Positions 29,448-38,849 of a DNA stretch of 47,164 nt are shown here, in pieces. Source of the stretch: Clostridia bacterium (lineage in GTDB: Bacteria > Bacillota > Clostridia > Christensenellales > Borkfalkiaceae); the NCBI GenBank assembly GCA_017623605.1, contig JAGAOR010000029.1, positions 1 to 47,164 of the forward strand. Direction: 5' to 3'. The notes beneath the pieces were generated by a model. It had not been told where the DNA came from. It was given only the letters and a program-made list of their open reading frames with translations, and did no database searches. The stretch's first letter is position 1; each line of letters starts with the position of its first letter. The position numbers and the translations under genes are program-made.

Positions 29448-29855
29448 TTACAGATATTTCGTTACGAAATCGGGAAGGTCTTCCTTCGCCGCCGAAACGC
29501 TAACGGTGATCACGAGGCTGTTGTTCTTCGCCACTTTATCAAGCATATAGAAGAACGCCGCAAGCTCTTGAACGGGTTTACCCGCAATGCGCACGAGCCC
29601 GTCGATAAATACGTATTCGTTGTCGTGGTTGCCCGCGATAACCCCTTTCACGAAGCCGCAGAGAGCCGCTTCACCCGCTATGTCGTATTCCGTGGTGTCA
29701 ATGAAACGTACTTCGCGTTCCAAATCGTACATACCGCGCTTGTTATCGGTAATAAAAATCAAGTGTCCTTTCGCCGTTTCGACCGCTGCGTTTGCCGCGT
29801 CGATCATCATCTTGGTTTTACCCGTACCTTTCGCGCCGTAGATAATTTTAATCAT
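29448..29855 (-). CDS. Small P-loop NTPase-like protein of unknown function
   Basis: A 135-residue cytoplasmic protein with a Walker A motif GAKGTGKT at residues 7-14 and a Walker B-like NEYVFIDGL at about 79-87. The rest is a compact alpha/beta fold (HLIFITDNKRG; NNSLVITVSVSA). It is too short for a full ATPase family I can name, and may be a single-domain nucleotide binder related to DNA-packaging or thymidine-kinase-like folds. It has its own promoter, a 65-nt leader with a GTTGC-ATCCTC-GCAAC hairpin, a GGGAGG site and a terminator, so it is monocistronic. Confidence 0.75.
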   Translation of the reverse strand: MIKIIYGAKGTGKTKMMIDAANAAVETAKGHLIFITDNKRGMYDLEREVRFIDTTEYDIAGEAALCGFVKGVIAGNHDNEYVFIDGLVRIAGKPVQELAAFFYMLDKVAKNNSLVITVSVSAAKEDLPDFVTKYL

Positions 29856-29924
29856 AATAAATCCTCCCAGATTTTAATAGTGCTTTCCCACCCGTTGCGA
29901 GGATGCAACTTTAGGGCTAATTCT

Positions 29925-29953
29925 ATTTTACCATATTTTTCACATAATTTCAA
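29925..29953 (-). promoter_or_regulatory. SigA-type promoter of the P-loop gene
   Basis: On the minus strand TTGAAA, 17 bp, TAAAAT. With the divergent promoter at 30112 it accounts for the 29856-30180 gap; the remaining sequence is A/T-rich with no other element I can support. Confidence 0.75.
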
Positions 29954-30111
29954 GGGTTCAACGGAAATTTTTTTGTCAAAAGTAAAAATTTTTTCAATTT
30001 TTTCACCATTTTGTTCCTTACAAGGAAAAAAAAACGTGGAAAATATCCTCGCTCGTCGGCGCGTTTCGTATTCTATTTATATATAAAATACGGAAACGGA
30101 CGCGAAAACGG

Positions 30112-30140
30112 TTGACTTTATCTATGAAAAGTACTAAAAT
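30112..30140 (+). promoter_or_regulatory. SigA-type promoter of the amino-acid ABC transporter operon
   Basis: TTGACT, 17 bp, TAAAAT, 40 bp before the first start codon. Confidence 0.8.
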
Positions 30141-30180
30141 ACAAACTGATAATAAAAATATTTTTAAGGAGAAGAAAGAA

Positions 30181-30975
30181 ATGAAAAAATTTATAGCGAC
30201 CTCTCTTGCGGCAATCGCCGCTTGCGCAACCGTTGGCTTTGCTTCCTGCGGACAAAAGGATACTTTGATCGTATACACCGAAGCGGGCTTCCCGCCTTGG
30301 GAATTTACAAGACCGGGCTCTACCGCAGTCGTCGGCGTAGATATGGAGATTGCAAAGTATATTGCGGATAAATACGATTGGGAGCTTCAAATCATCAACG
30401 GCTCGTTTGATACGATCGTTGCGGGTATCGAAGAAGACAACGCGCTTGGCATTGCAGGCATTTCCTATTCCGAAGAGCGCGCAGCCGACGTGGAATTTTC
30501 CGATTTTTATTGGGGCGACGCGTATCAAGCGGTCGTTTATTCAACGGATTCCAACCCCACGCTCACGGAAGGTAAGTTTGCCGCGTCCAACTTTGACGGC
30601 GCGAAGCTCGTTTATCAAACGGGTACGACGAGCCAAATTACCGTAAGCGATAATCAAGCAGATTGGGGCGTTGCAAGTACGGGCAGCTTTAGCCAAGTGA
30701 TGGCGGCGCTTGAAGAAATGACGACGGCTACGAATAAAACCTATTTAATCGTAGATTCGCAGGTAGCGGCGCAGCTCGTCGCGGAAAACACGGGCATAAG
30801 CTACGCGGCGATCGAGGGCGTGGAAGCCGAACAATATGGTGTCGTAGCGAAAAAAGGTAACACGGCGCTGATTGAAAAAGTAAACGCGGCTTTGGAAGAG
30901 TTGTTGGAAAAGGACGCCAACGGTAAAAACCAAATCGAAAAATGGTTCGTTGAATATTCCGCAGACGCCGAATAA
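30181..30975 (+). CDS. Polar amino-acid ABC transporter, substrate-binding lipoprotein
   Basis: A 264-residue extracytoplasmic binding protein of the family 3 amino-acid type. A lipoprotein signal is visible: MKKFIATSLAAIAACATVGF then ASC with Cys 23 as probable lipid attachment site. The mature part has TLIVYTEAGFPPWEF, VGVDMEIAKYIADKY, and YQTGTTSQITV, typical of glutamine/cystine-like binding proteins. The specific ligand is not decidable. ATG 30181 has AAGGAG upstream. Its gene is followed by a hairpin, then the permease and ATPase. Confidence 0.93.
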   Translation: MKKFIATSLAAIAACATVGFASCGQKDTLIVYTEAGFPPWEFTRPGSTAVVGVDMEIAKYIADKYDWELQIINGSFDTIVAGIEEDNALGIAGISYSEERAADVEFSDFYWGDAYQAVVYSTDSNPTLTEGKFAASNFDGAKLVYQTGTTSQITVSDNQADWGVASTGSFSQVMAALEEMTTATNKTYLIVDSQVAAQLVAENTGISYAAIEGVEAEQYGVVAKKGNTALIEKVNAALEELLEKDANGKNQIEKWFVEYSADAE

Positions 30976-30983
30976 AACGCACG

Positions 30984-31012
30984 AAAAGAGCCGAAACGTT
31001 TTCGACTCTTTT
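30984..31012 (+). terminator. Attenuating hairpin between binding protein and permease genes
   Basis: An imperfect 13-bp stem AAAAGAGCCGAAA with TTTCGACTCTTTT ends in TTTTC. A leaky terminator here would make the binding protein more abundant than the membrane parts. Confidence 0.6.
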
Positions 31013-31028
31013 CATTTAGGATAAGCTT

Positions 31029-31754
31029 ATGAAATTTTTTACCGATCTTTGGGCAAATTTTTACAAATGCTTTTTACAATACGATATGTGGAAGATGTAT
31101 CTGCAAGGGCTTCGCAACACGGTGATTATCGCCGTGGGCGCGTGCCTGTTCGGTTTGATTATCGGCATTATCGTAACCTGTATCAGAGTTGCGCCCAAAA
31201 ACAATATCATTATGAAGTTTTTAGACGGCGTTTGCAAGGTATACGTTACCGTAATTAGAGGCACGCCCGTCGTGTTGCAACTTTTTATTTGCTATTTCGT
31301 TTTACTCACAGGTATTCGAAACGTAAACTTTTTCGGAATCAAAGATACCGCTGGTATTTTGGTGGCGATCGTTACGTTCGGCATCAACAGCGGCGCGTAT
31401 ATGACGGAAATTTTGCGTGGCGGCATCAACGCCGTAGACGCGGGACAAATGGAAGCGGGAAGATCGCTAGGGTTGAGCTGGATCAGTACCTTTTTACGAA
31501 TCGTACTTCCACAAGCCTTGAAAAGCGCAATCCCCACTATGTTCAACGAATTTATCACGCTCGTAAAAGAAACCTCGGTAGCAGGCTACGTGGGAATCGT
31601 CGATTTAACGAAAATACAATCGTACGTAACCGTGCAAACGATGGAGCTTTTTATGCCCCTTTTGATTATCGCCGCGATCTATTTAATTCTCGTTTTAGGC
31701 TTGCAACAAATTCAAAAACGTATTGAAAGGAGGTTGACGAGAGGTGATCGGTAA
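31029..31754 (+). CDS. Polar amino-acid ABC transporter, permease
   Basis: A 241-residue membrane protein of the His/Glu/Gln permease family with about five hydrophobic helices. It shows the [17 protein letters not shown] start, the [13 protein letters not shown] motif, and the EAA loop ([20 protein letters not shown]) that contacts the ATPase. It lies between its binding protein and ATPase genes and overlaps the ATPase start by 11 bp. Confidence 0.95.
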   Translation: MKFFTDLWANFYKCFLQYDMWKMYLQGLRNTVIIAVGACLFGLIIGIIVTCIRVAPKNNIIMKFLDGVCKVYVTVIRGTPVVLQLFICYFVLLTGIRNVNFFGIKDTAGILVAIVTFGINSGAYMTEILRGGINAVDAGQMEAGRSLGLSWISTFLRIVLPQALKSAIPTMFNEFITLVKETSVAGYVGIVDLTKIQSYVTVQTMELFMPLLIIAAIYLILVLGLQQIQKRIERRLTRGDR

Positions 31755-32652
31755 TCCTATTATTTCCGTAAAAGATTTATCGAAAAAATTTGGCGATTTA
31801 GAAGTTTTAAAAAGCGTGAGCCTTTCCGTACGAAAGGGGGACGTGATCGCCGTGATCGGACCGTCGGGCTGTGGCAAATCCACTTTCCTGCGTTGCTTGA
31901 ATTTACTCGAAACCCCGACTGCGGGCGAAATTTTATTTGAGGATAAATACGTTTTTAAAAACGAAAGCGTATACTTAAAAGAACGGCTCACAGTCTTAAA
32001 AAAGGAGCTCAAAGCCGCCAAAAAAGGAAACGACGAAAACGAAATCTCCCTTGCGCAAGCGAACTACGACGAAGTGAAAACGCAATACGCCGCACTTGCA
32101 GGAGAAGAGAAAGAGATCAAAAAGCAGTTGCAAAAAAGCTTGAATTTACACCGACAAAAAATCGGTATGGTCTTTCAGCAATTTAATCTTTTCCCCCACC
32201 TTACCGTACTACAAAACATCACGTTAGCGCCCGTAAAACTGAAAAAAATGTCGGAAGAGGAAGCGACCGCAAAAGCGATAGAGCTCCTCAAAAAAATCGG
32301 ACTTGAAGACAAGGCGAACGCATACCCCTCCACCCTTTCGGGCGGACAAAAACAACGCATTGCGATCGTTCGCGCTTTGGCAATGAACCCCGACGTGATG
32401 CTTTTCGACGAGCCCACGAGCGCGCTCGATCCCGAAATGGTAGGCGAGGTGTTAAAGGTAATGACGGAGCTTGCCAAAGAGGGTATGACGATGATCGTCG
32501 TTACGCACGAAATGGGCTTTGCCAAGGAAGTGGCGAACCGCGTTATCTTTATGAGCGACGGCGTAATTAAGGAAGAGAACGAACCCGAAGAATTTTTCTC
32601 CAACCCCAAAGACGAACGTTTGAAAGAATTTCTCTCTAAAGTACTTTCTTAA
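31744..32652 (+). CDS. Polar amino-acid ABC transporter, ATPase with coiled-coil insertion
   Basis: A 302-residue ABC ATPase; relatives are about 240-250 residues. Walker [10 protein letters not shown] is at 39-47, the Q-loop [13 protein letters not shown] at about 142-154, the signature LSGGQKQR near 198 and Walker [15 protein letters not shown] near 219. The extra length is a charged heptad-like segment at about 70-134 (bases 31951-32145) between the beta-strand region and the Q-loop. The start is GTG 31744 behind AAAGGAGG, overlapping the permease stop. Confidence 0.94.
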   Translation: MIGNPIISVKDLSKKFGDLEVLKSVSLSVRKGDVIAVIGPSGCGKSTFLRCLNLLETPTAGEILFEDKYVFKNESVYLKERLTVLKKELKAAKKGNDENEISLAQANYDEVKTQYAALAGEEKEIKKQLQKSLNLHRQKIGMVFQQFNLFPHLTVLQNITLAPVKLKKMSEEEATAKAIELLKKIGLEDKANAYPSTLSGGQKQRIAIVRALAMNPDVMLFDEPTSALDPEMVGEVLKVMTELAKEGMTMIVVTHEMGFAKEVANRVIFMSDGVIKEENEPEEFFSNPKDERLKEFLSKVLS

Positions 32653-32668
32653 AATCCCCCTTCAAACG

Positions 32669-32698
32669 TTAGACTTTTCTTTTGGAAAGTGATATAAT
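32669..32698 (+). promoter_or_regulatory. SigA-type promoter of the YhcH-family gene
   Basis: TTAGAC, 18 bp, TATAAT, 29 bp before the start codon. Confidence 0.7.
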
Positions 32699-32727
32699 AA
32701 ATTTATCAAACGAAAGGAGCACTTATT

Positions 32728-33174
32728 ATGATTGCAGACAACATTAAAAACGCAGACCTCTATCCCGTTTCGGAGAAGATTAAAAAAGCCCTCGATTTCC
32801 TTAAAAACCTCGGCGATAAAAACCCCGCAGAGTGTATGTTCGGAAACAAAGGCGACGATATGTATTCGATCTATTCTTCCTACGACAACGAGAAAAACCC
32901 GCCCGTTTTTGAAGCGCACAAGAAATATATCGACGTGCAGTATATCGTGAGCGGCAAGGAATCGTTCGGCTGGAAAACGCTTGAAAAATTCCCCGAAGAA
33001 CAATATAACGCGGAAAAAGATTGCGCCCTGTTCTCCGAAGAGAATTTCGGCTCGTTCACGCTTGGCGCGGGCGATTTCGCGATCTTCTTCCCTATGGACG
33101 CGCACGCGCCGAAAATGAAAAACGCGGGCAATTCTACGATCGAAAAGATCGTCGTGAAAGTACGCGTAGATTGA
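32728..33174 (+). CDS. YhcH/YjgK/YiaL family protein (DUF386)
   Basis: A 148-residue cupin-like protein. Family marks are AHKKYIDVQYIVSGKE, the FAIFFPMDAHAPKM metal-site segment with His and the final KIVVKVRVD strand. Relatives are linked to sialic acid or anomeric sugar metabolism. No sialic acid genes are nearby, so its role here is open. ATG 32728 has AAAGGAG upstream and it is monocistronic, ending at a bidirectional terminator. Confidence 0.9.
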   Translation: MIADNIKNADLYPVSEKIKKALDFLKNLGDKNPAECMFGNKGDDMYSIYSSYDNEKNPPVFEAHKKYIDVQYIVSGKESFGWKTLEKFPEEQYNAEKDCALFSEENFGSFTLGAGDFAIFFPMDAHAPKMKNAGNSTIEKIVVKVRVD

Positions 33175-33233
33175 TTGCAAATAACAAAACGGCGACGAAA
33201 CAAGTCTAAATAAATCCGCAAGTGGATAAAACA

Positions 33234-33280
33234 AGCACACTACGTTTCGCATTTTGCGAAGTATAGTGTGCTATATTTTT
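33234..33280. terminator. Bidirectional terminator between convergent genes
   Basis: AGCACACTA and TAGTGTGCT form the outer stem with an inner TTTCGCA/TTGCGAA stem. A T-run follows on the plus strand and TTGTTTTAT on the minus strand. It ends the YhcH gene and the Rho-N-like gene. Confidence 0.8.
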
Positions 33281-33758
33281 AAGTATTTTCGCTCGTTTCC
33301 GTCGTCAGTTCTGCACTCGTGATTGATTTTTGGTTGGAAATGAGAATTTGAAAATCCAAGCTCGTCCCCAAGGACATCACTTTTTCTCCATTTCCTTTTT
33401 GCACCGTGATCGTATAATAAGGTTTTTCCACCTCTTTCTTTTCTTCTTGAACAACAGGCGCGGGCGTTGGCATAGGTACTTCCCCGTACAAGTAACGCCC
33501 GATCAATTCGTCCATTCCCGCAATCAATTCGGGTGGAATAGATTCGTTTTTTCTCGGCGCGCCACGATTCGTAAAAGCGGTTTTTTCCTCTCCGCAAAGC
33601 ACCGCAATCGTTTGTAAAATAACTTCTTTCTTTTTCAATTTCGTGGCAGCGCGCAAGCCTACCTTTCGCCCGTAAGAACGCAGTCCGTTTAAACCAAACT
33701 TGTTAAGAAACAAAAACGCTTCTTCTTTAAATTTTTCCACGTTCACCCAATCCGTCAT
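33279..33758 (-). CDS. Small protein with Rho-N/SAP-like motif
   Basis: A 159-residue protein that I recognise only in part. Residues 23-50 (LNGLRSYGRKVGLRAATKLK followed by KKEVILQTI) resemble the Rho N-terminal or SAP fold, which binds nucleic acid. A Pro/Glu/Lys linker (about 96-112) leads to a beta-like tail, YYTITVQKGNGEKVMSLGTS, with no named family. No membrane or signal segment. ATG 33758 has AAAGGCGG upstream. The gene sits behind the structured leader at 33778-33966 and is expected to be controlled by it. Function is unknown. Confidence 0.75.
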   Translation of the reverse strand: MTDWVNVEKFKEEAFLFLNKFGLNGLRSYGRKVGLRAATKLKKKEVILQTIAVLCGEEKTAFTNRGAPRKNESIPPELIAGMDELIGRYLYGEVPMPTPAPVVQEEKKEVEKPYYTITVQKGNGEKVMSLGTSLDFQILISNQKSITSAELTTETSENT

Positions 33759-33777
33759 ATCCGCCTTTCTCCCTTGT

Positions 33778-33966
33778 AAAAAAATGCCGCCCCCTTACGA
33801 GAACGGCACTGTAAGATATACCTTTCTCATAAGTTTGCTACAACTTTTACTCATTCTAACGGATAATTGGAATTTGTAAACTGATAAGAGATATAATCCT
33901 ACCGAGATTATATCCAACTATCCATTTATTTAGAAATCGCCTTAACAAAAGGCTAAAAGTTGTAGC
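33778..33966 (-). ncRNA. Structured leader RNA with attenuator, class not recognised
   Basis: Read on the minus strand, the RNA would start at about 33966 from the promoter at 33973-34001. A perfect 13-bp closing helix pairs 33954-33966 with 33837-33849. Inside are a hairpin (33939-33953, GCCTT/AAGGC) and a long arm built of 33930-33935 with 33854-33859, 33914-33923 with 33861-33870 (one G-U), and the hairpin 33906-33914 with 33890-33898. A terminator (33785-33808, 10 bp counting G-U pairs, GUAA loop, seven U) follows. Bases 33824-33833 can instead pair with 33794-33803 (one G-U), breaking the terminator. This is the layout of a riboswitch or attenuator. Confidence 0.65.
33785..33808 (-). terminator. 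Attenuator terminator in the leader of the Rho-N-like gene
   Basis: On the minus strand UGCCGUUCUC pairs with GGGGGCGGCA (10 bp with G-U) around a GUAA tetraloop, then seven U at 33778-33784. It lies 20 bp before the start codon. Confidence 0.75.
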
Positions 33967-33972
33967 ATATTT

Positions 33973-34001
33973 ATTATATGCAATATTTAAAAAAAAGTCA
34001 A
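33973..34001 (-). promoter_or_regulatory. Promoter of the structured leader
   Basis: On the minus strand TTGACT, 17 bp, TATAAT. The predicted start coincides with the first base of the closing helix. Confidence 0.85.
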
Positions 34002-34040
34002 TGATTTTTAATAGAAATTTTTGAAAGCGGTTTCACGTGT

Positions 34041-34083
34041 AACAAAACGGCGACGAAGCATATTGCTTCGTCGCCGTTTTGTT
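34041..34083 (-). terminator. Terminator of aspB
   Basis: A perfect 20-bp stem (34041-34060 with 34064-34083) with a 3-nt loop lies 7 bp past the aspB stop. Its arm AACAAAACGGCGACGAA also occurs once at 33183-33199. Confidence 0.85.
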
Positions 34084-34090
34084 ATATTTG

Positions 34091-35290
34091 TTATTTTAAA
34101 TTTTCCACGAACCGTTTAATGCGTTTCAAGCCCTCTTCTAAATCCGCTTCACCGAGCGCATACGAAAGTCGCACGCAATCGTCCGCCCCGAACGATACCC
34201 CGGGTACGGTCGCAACCTTTTCTGCTTCCAATAAAACGTCGGCAAAATCAATCGAATTTTCAATCTTTTTGCCCTCGTAAGCCTTTCCGTATAATCCGTC
34301 CACGACCATCATTACGTAAAACGCGCCGTCGGGCTCGATCGCTTGCACGCCGTCGATTTCTGCAATCAATTTCAAAAGCTTGGCTCTGCGGTTATCGAAC
34401 ACGTCCACCATTGCTTGAATTTCTTCTTCCGACGAAGCAAGCGCTTCGATCGTGGCGTATTGCGAGATCGAGCTTGCGTTGCTCGTCGCGTGGCTTTGGA
34501 AAGAATCAATCGCTTTGGCAATATCCATAGGCGCGGCAAGATACCCAACTCTCCAACCCGTCATAGCGTACGTTTTAGAAACACCGTTGATGGTGATCGT
34601 AAGATCTTGCATTTTTTCACTACATTTTGCAATCGAGAAGGGTTTTACGCCGTTGTAGCAAAGCTTTTCGTAGATTTCGTCTGCGAGTACGAAAATTTCC
34701 GCCTCCTCGCACACTTTCGCGATCGCCCGCACCTCTTCCTCGTTATACACCGCACCCGTAGGATTGGACGGGGAATTGAAGATAAGCATTTTCGTTTTGG
34801 GCGTAATCGCCGCTTTCAAATCCTCTGCCGAAAATTTGAATTTATTCTCCTTTTTACAATCAATATACACGGGCGTTGCGCCGCACACTTTCACCACCTC
34901 GGGATAAGTGAGCCAATAAGGCGCGGGAATAATCACCTCGTCGCCCTCCTCCAAAACCGCGTAGCAAGCATTGAAAATAGAATGTTTCGCACCGTTGGAA
35001 ACGATAATTTGCGAGGGCTCGTATACAAGTCCGTTATCCTTTTTAAATTTTTCGCAAATGGCTTTTCGCAAGGGCAAAAGTCCCGACGACGGGGTGTATT
35101 TGGTGTGCCCTTGATCAAGCGCGGTCTTCGCCGCTTGTATGATATGCTCGGGAGTGTTGAAATCGGGCTCGCCTACACCGAACGATACCACGCTTTCACC
35201 CGCCGCTTTCATCGCCTTCGCTTTTGCTGAAATCGCAAGCGTAAGCGAGGGGGCAAGCGCCGACATTCTGTTTGCAATTCTGTTCTTCAT
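34091..35290 (-). CDS. aspB: Pyridoxal-phosphate aspartate/aromatic aminotransferase, class I
   Basis: AspB moves an amino group between aspartate and 2-oxoglutarate. The 399-residue protein has FGVGEPDFNTPEHI, the SPSNPTG motif at about 173-179, ADEIYEKL and the PLP Lys K239 in SKTYAMTGWR. These are marks of the Iγ aminotransferases. Substrate breadth (aromatic versus aspartate) is not fixed by sequence. ATG 35290 has GGAG upstream; a longer reading adds 13 unlikely residues. A promoter precedes it. Confidence 0.93.
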   Translation of the reverse strand: MKNRIANRMSALAPSLTLAISAKAKAMKAAGESVVSFGVGEPDFNTPEHIIQAAKTALDQGHTKYTPSSGLLPLRKAICEKFKKDNGLVYEPSQIIVSNGAKHSIFNACYAVLEEGDEVIIPAPYWLTYPEVVKVCGATPVYIDCKKENKFKFSAEDLKAAITPKTKMLIFNSPSNPTGAVYNEEEVRAIAKVCEEAEIFVLADEIYEKLCYNGVKPFSIAKCSEKMQDLTITINGVSKTYAMTGWRVGYLAAPMDIAKAIDSFQSHATSNASSISQYATIEALASSEEEIQAMVDVFDNRRAKLLKLIAEIDGVQAIEPDGAFYVMMVVDGLYGKAYEGKKIENSIDFADVLLEAEKVATVPGVSFGADDCVRLSYALGEADLEEGLKRIKRFVENLK

Positions 35291-35332
35291 TCGTTTCTTC
35301 TCCGTTAATTCTAAACTTTTTATCCGCATATT

Positions 35333-35361
35333 ATTCTAACCTTTTTTCGCAAATAATGCAA
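35333..35361 (-). promoter_or_regulatory. SigA-type promoter of aspB
   Basis: On the minus strand TTGCAT, 17 bp, TAGAAT, 43 bp before the start codon. Confidence 0.72.
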
Positions 35362-35453
35362 GCAATTCACCGCTCTTTTTATAAAAATAATCGAATATTT
35401 TTGTGAAAAGGGCTTTTTTGATTTATTTATTCGATTATGAGAAACGATAAAAG

Positions 35454-35469
35454 AAATCGCCCGCGATTT
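35454..35469 (-). terminator. Terminator after dnaJ
   Basis: AAATCG/CGATTT hairpin followed on the minus strand by CTTTTATCG, 22 bp past the dnaJ stop. Confidence 0.5.
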
Positions 35470-35490
35470 TTCGCAAGGCGATCAGCAGTT

Positions 35491-36636
35491 TTATTTATCA
35501 AACGGTTTTTCGCCGTAGAGGGCTTCCATTTGATCGGAGTAGCGTTTCATTCTTTCGCATTGTTTGAGTTCCAAATCCTTGTCGAGCTTTTCCAATTCTT
35601 TTTTCTGTTCGCGGGAAAGCTTGGTGGGCACTTCCACGAGTACTCTTAAAATCAAATTACCCGCGCCACTTCTTGCCGAACGGATACCTTTGCCACGTAC
35701 GGTGAACACCTGCCCGCTTTGCGTACCCTCAGGGATTGTAAAATCGAACGTATCGTCGATCGTAGGCACTTTCACCGTGCCGCCGAGCGCCGCCGTCTTA
35801 AAGGAAATGGGCAAATCTACGTGCAGATCGAAGCGATCGCGTTTGAAGATTTTATGCGGCTCTACGCGGAACACCACGATCAGATCGCCGGGTACGCCGC
35901 CCATAGGCGCGGCTTGACCAAAACCCTTTTTCTTCATATAGCTGTTGGTATCCACACCCGCGGGAATATCGAGCGTAACCGTCGTTTCCTTGCGTTGCGA
36001 ACCCTTGCCTTTACAATCGGGGCATTTTTCCTTGATCTGTTTTCCCAAACCGCCGCAATCGGGGCAAACGCTCTGGCGGATCGTGCGCCCGAACATTGTG
36101 TTTTGTACCTGCTGCACCACGCCGCTACCCTTACACTTACCGCACGTCGTATATTCCGTGCCGTTTTTCGCGCCCGTGCCTTGACACGCCGCGCAGGGCT
36201 CGTTGCGTATATAGGCGATCGTTTTTTTACAGCCCTTTGCCGCGTCCATAAACGAGAGCGTCATTTCCCTTTGAATATCCTCGCCCACTTCGCTCCGCGC
36301 CGATCTCGCGCCGCCGCCAAAGCCTCCGAAGCCGCCGCCGAAAATATTGCTGAAAATATCGGAAATATCCTCAAAGCCGCCCGCACCTCCGAAGCCGCCG
36401 AAGCCACCCATACCGGGGTGTTCGAGCTCGTAATCGTACGCCGCGCGTTTTTGGGAATCGGAGAGCGTTTCGTTCGCCTCGTTGATTTCCTTGAATTTTT
36501 CCGCTGCTTCCGCGTTGCCTTGGTTTCTGTCGGGGTGATACTTCATAGCAAGCTTCCGATATGCCGACTTAATTTCGTCCGCACTCGCCTTTTTATCCAC
36601 ACCGAGAATGTCGTAATAATTCTTCTTATCTGCCAT
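35491..36636 (-). CDS. dnaJ: Molecular chaperone DnaJ
   Basis: DnaJ delivers unfolded proteins to DnaK and triggers its ATPase. The 381-residue protein has a J-domain ([20 protein letters not shown], with HPD in KYHPDRN), a Gly/Phe region, four CXXCXGXG zinc repeats ([32 protein letters not shown]) and the substrate domain. Its start lies 77 bp after dnaK. A hairpin in the gap may reduce expression relative to dnaK. Confidence 0.97.
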   Translation of the reverse strand: MADKKNYYDILGVDKKASADEIKSAYRKLAMKYHPDRNQGNAEAAEKFKEINEANETLSDSQKRAAYDYELEHPGMGGFGGFGGAGGFEDISDIFSNIFGGGFGGFGGGARSARSEVGEDIQREMTLSFMDAAKGCKKTIAYIRNEPCAACQGTGAKNGTEYTTCGKCKGSGVVQQVQNTMFGRTIRQSVCPDCGGLGKQIKEKCPDCKGKGSQRKETTVTLDIPAGVDTNSYMKKKGFGQAAPMGGVPGDLIVVFRVEPHKIFKRDRFDLHVDLPISFKTAALGGTVKVPTIDDTFDFTIPEGTQSGQVFTVRGKGIRSARSGAGNLILRVLVEVPTKLSREQKKELEKLDKDLELKQCERMKRYSDQMEALYGEKPFDK

Positions 36637-36659
36637 TGTTTTTATACCTTATGGAAATT

Positions 36660-36689
36660 CGGGCTTGACGAAAAGCTTTGTCAAGCCCG
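36660..36689 (-). terminator. Hairpin between dnaK and dnaJ
   Basis: CGGGCTTGAC with GTCAAGCCCG, a perfect 10-bp stem (extended by T/A), 24 bp past the dnaK stop. There is only a weak U-run, so it may be a partial terminator or a stability element. Confidence 0.55.
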
Positions 36690-36713
36690 ATAATTTACTT
36701 AACCGTTTATCGC

Positions 36714-38564
<1,851 letters not shown>

Positions 38565-38567
38565 TCA

Positions 38568-38585
38568 TTTACAGTTATATGTAAA
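38568..38585. promoter_or_regulatory. Palindrome in the presumed dnaK promoter
   Basis: TTTACA-GTTATA-TGTAAA, a perfect 6-bp inverted repeat around 6 bp. It overlaps the most plausible -10 region (TATAAC on the minus strand). It could be an operator replacing CIRCE. The -35 box is not clear. Confidence 0.4.
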
Positions 38586-38644
38586 CAAAAGGAAAACGAT
38601 TTAAACAAAATTTATTAAAAATTTTTTATTCATTCTGAAAACGA

Positions 38645-38678
38645 ACCGCCCCGCACGGCAATCGCCGTGCGGGGCGGT
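38645..38678 (-). terminator. Terminator after prfA
   Basis: A perfect 15-bp G/C stem (38645-38659 with 38664-38678) with a 4-nt loop, followed on the minus strand by TTCGTTTTC, about 170 bp past the prfA stop. Confidence 0.75.
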
Positions 38679-38849
38679 AATTTTCCTCTTGTATAAGTCC
38701 GTCACCGTCAAAACGCGGAGAAGGGTTGGAGATTTGCCCCGAGCTCGGAAGTTTCTTCGCCGCGACTTTACTAAATCGTAAAGGAGCAAGAAGAATACCG
38801 ACGAGGGGCGAAGATGCGCCCTTATACGCGTTTTTCTCGTAATAAACGT

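Noticed and set aside
33183..33199. Shared 17-bp sequence AACAAAACGGCGACGAA at 33183 and 34041
   Set aside because: It equals one arm of the aspB terminator and has no partner arm nearby, so it is too little to call a functional repeat.
33905..33926. Leader peptide ATG at 33926 (MDSWI) with a Trp codon
   Set aside because: There is no ribosome binding site and the frame is only five codons inside a stable arm of the leader.
34343..35230. Plus-strand reading frame of 295 residues opposite aspB
   Set aside because: It lies wholly antisense to a well-supported gene and has the biased composition (Arg, His, Phe) expected of a shadow frame. The same holds for frames opposite fmt, trpB2, dnaJ and priA.
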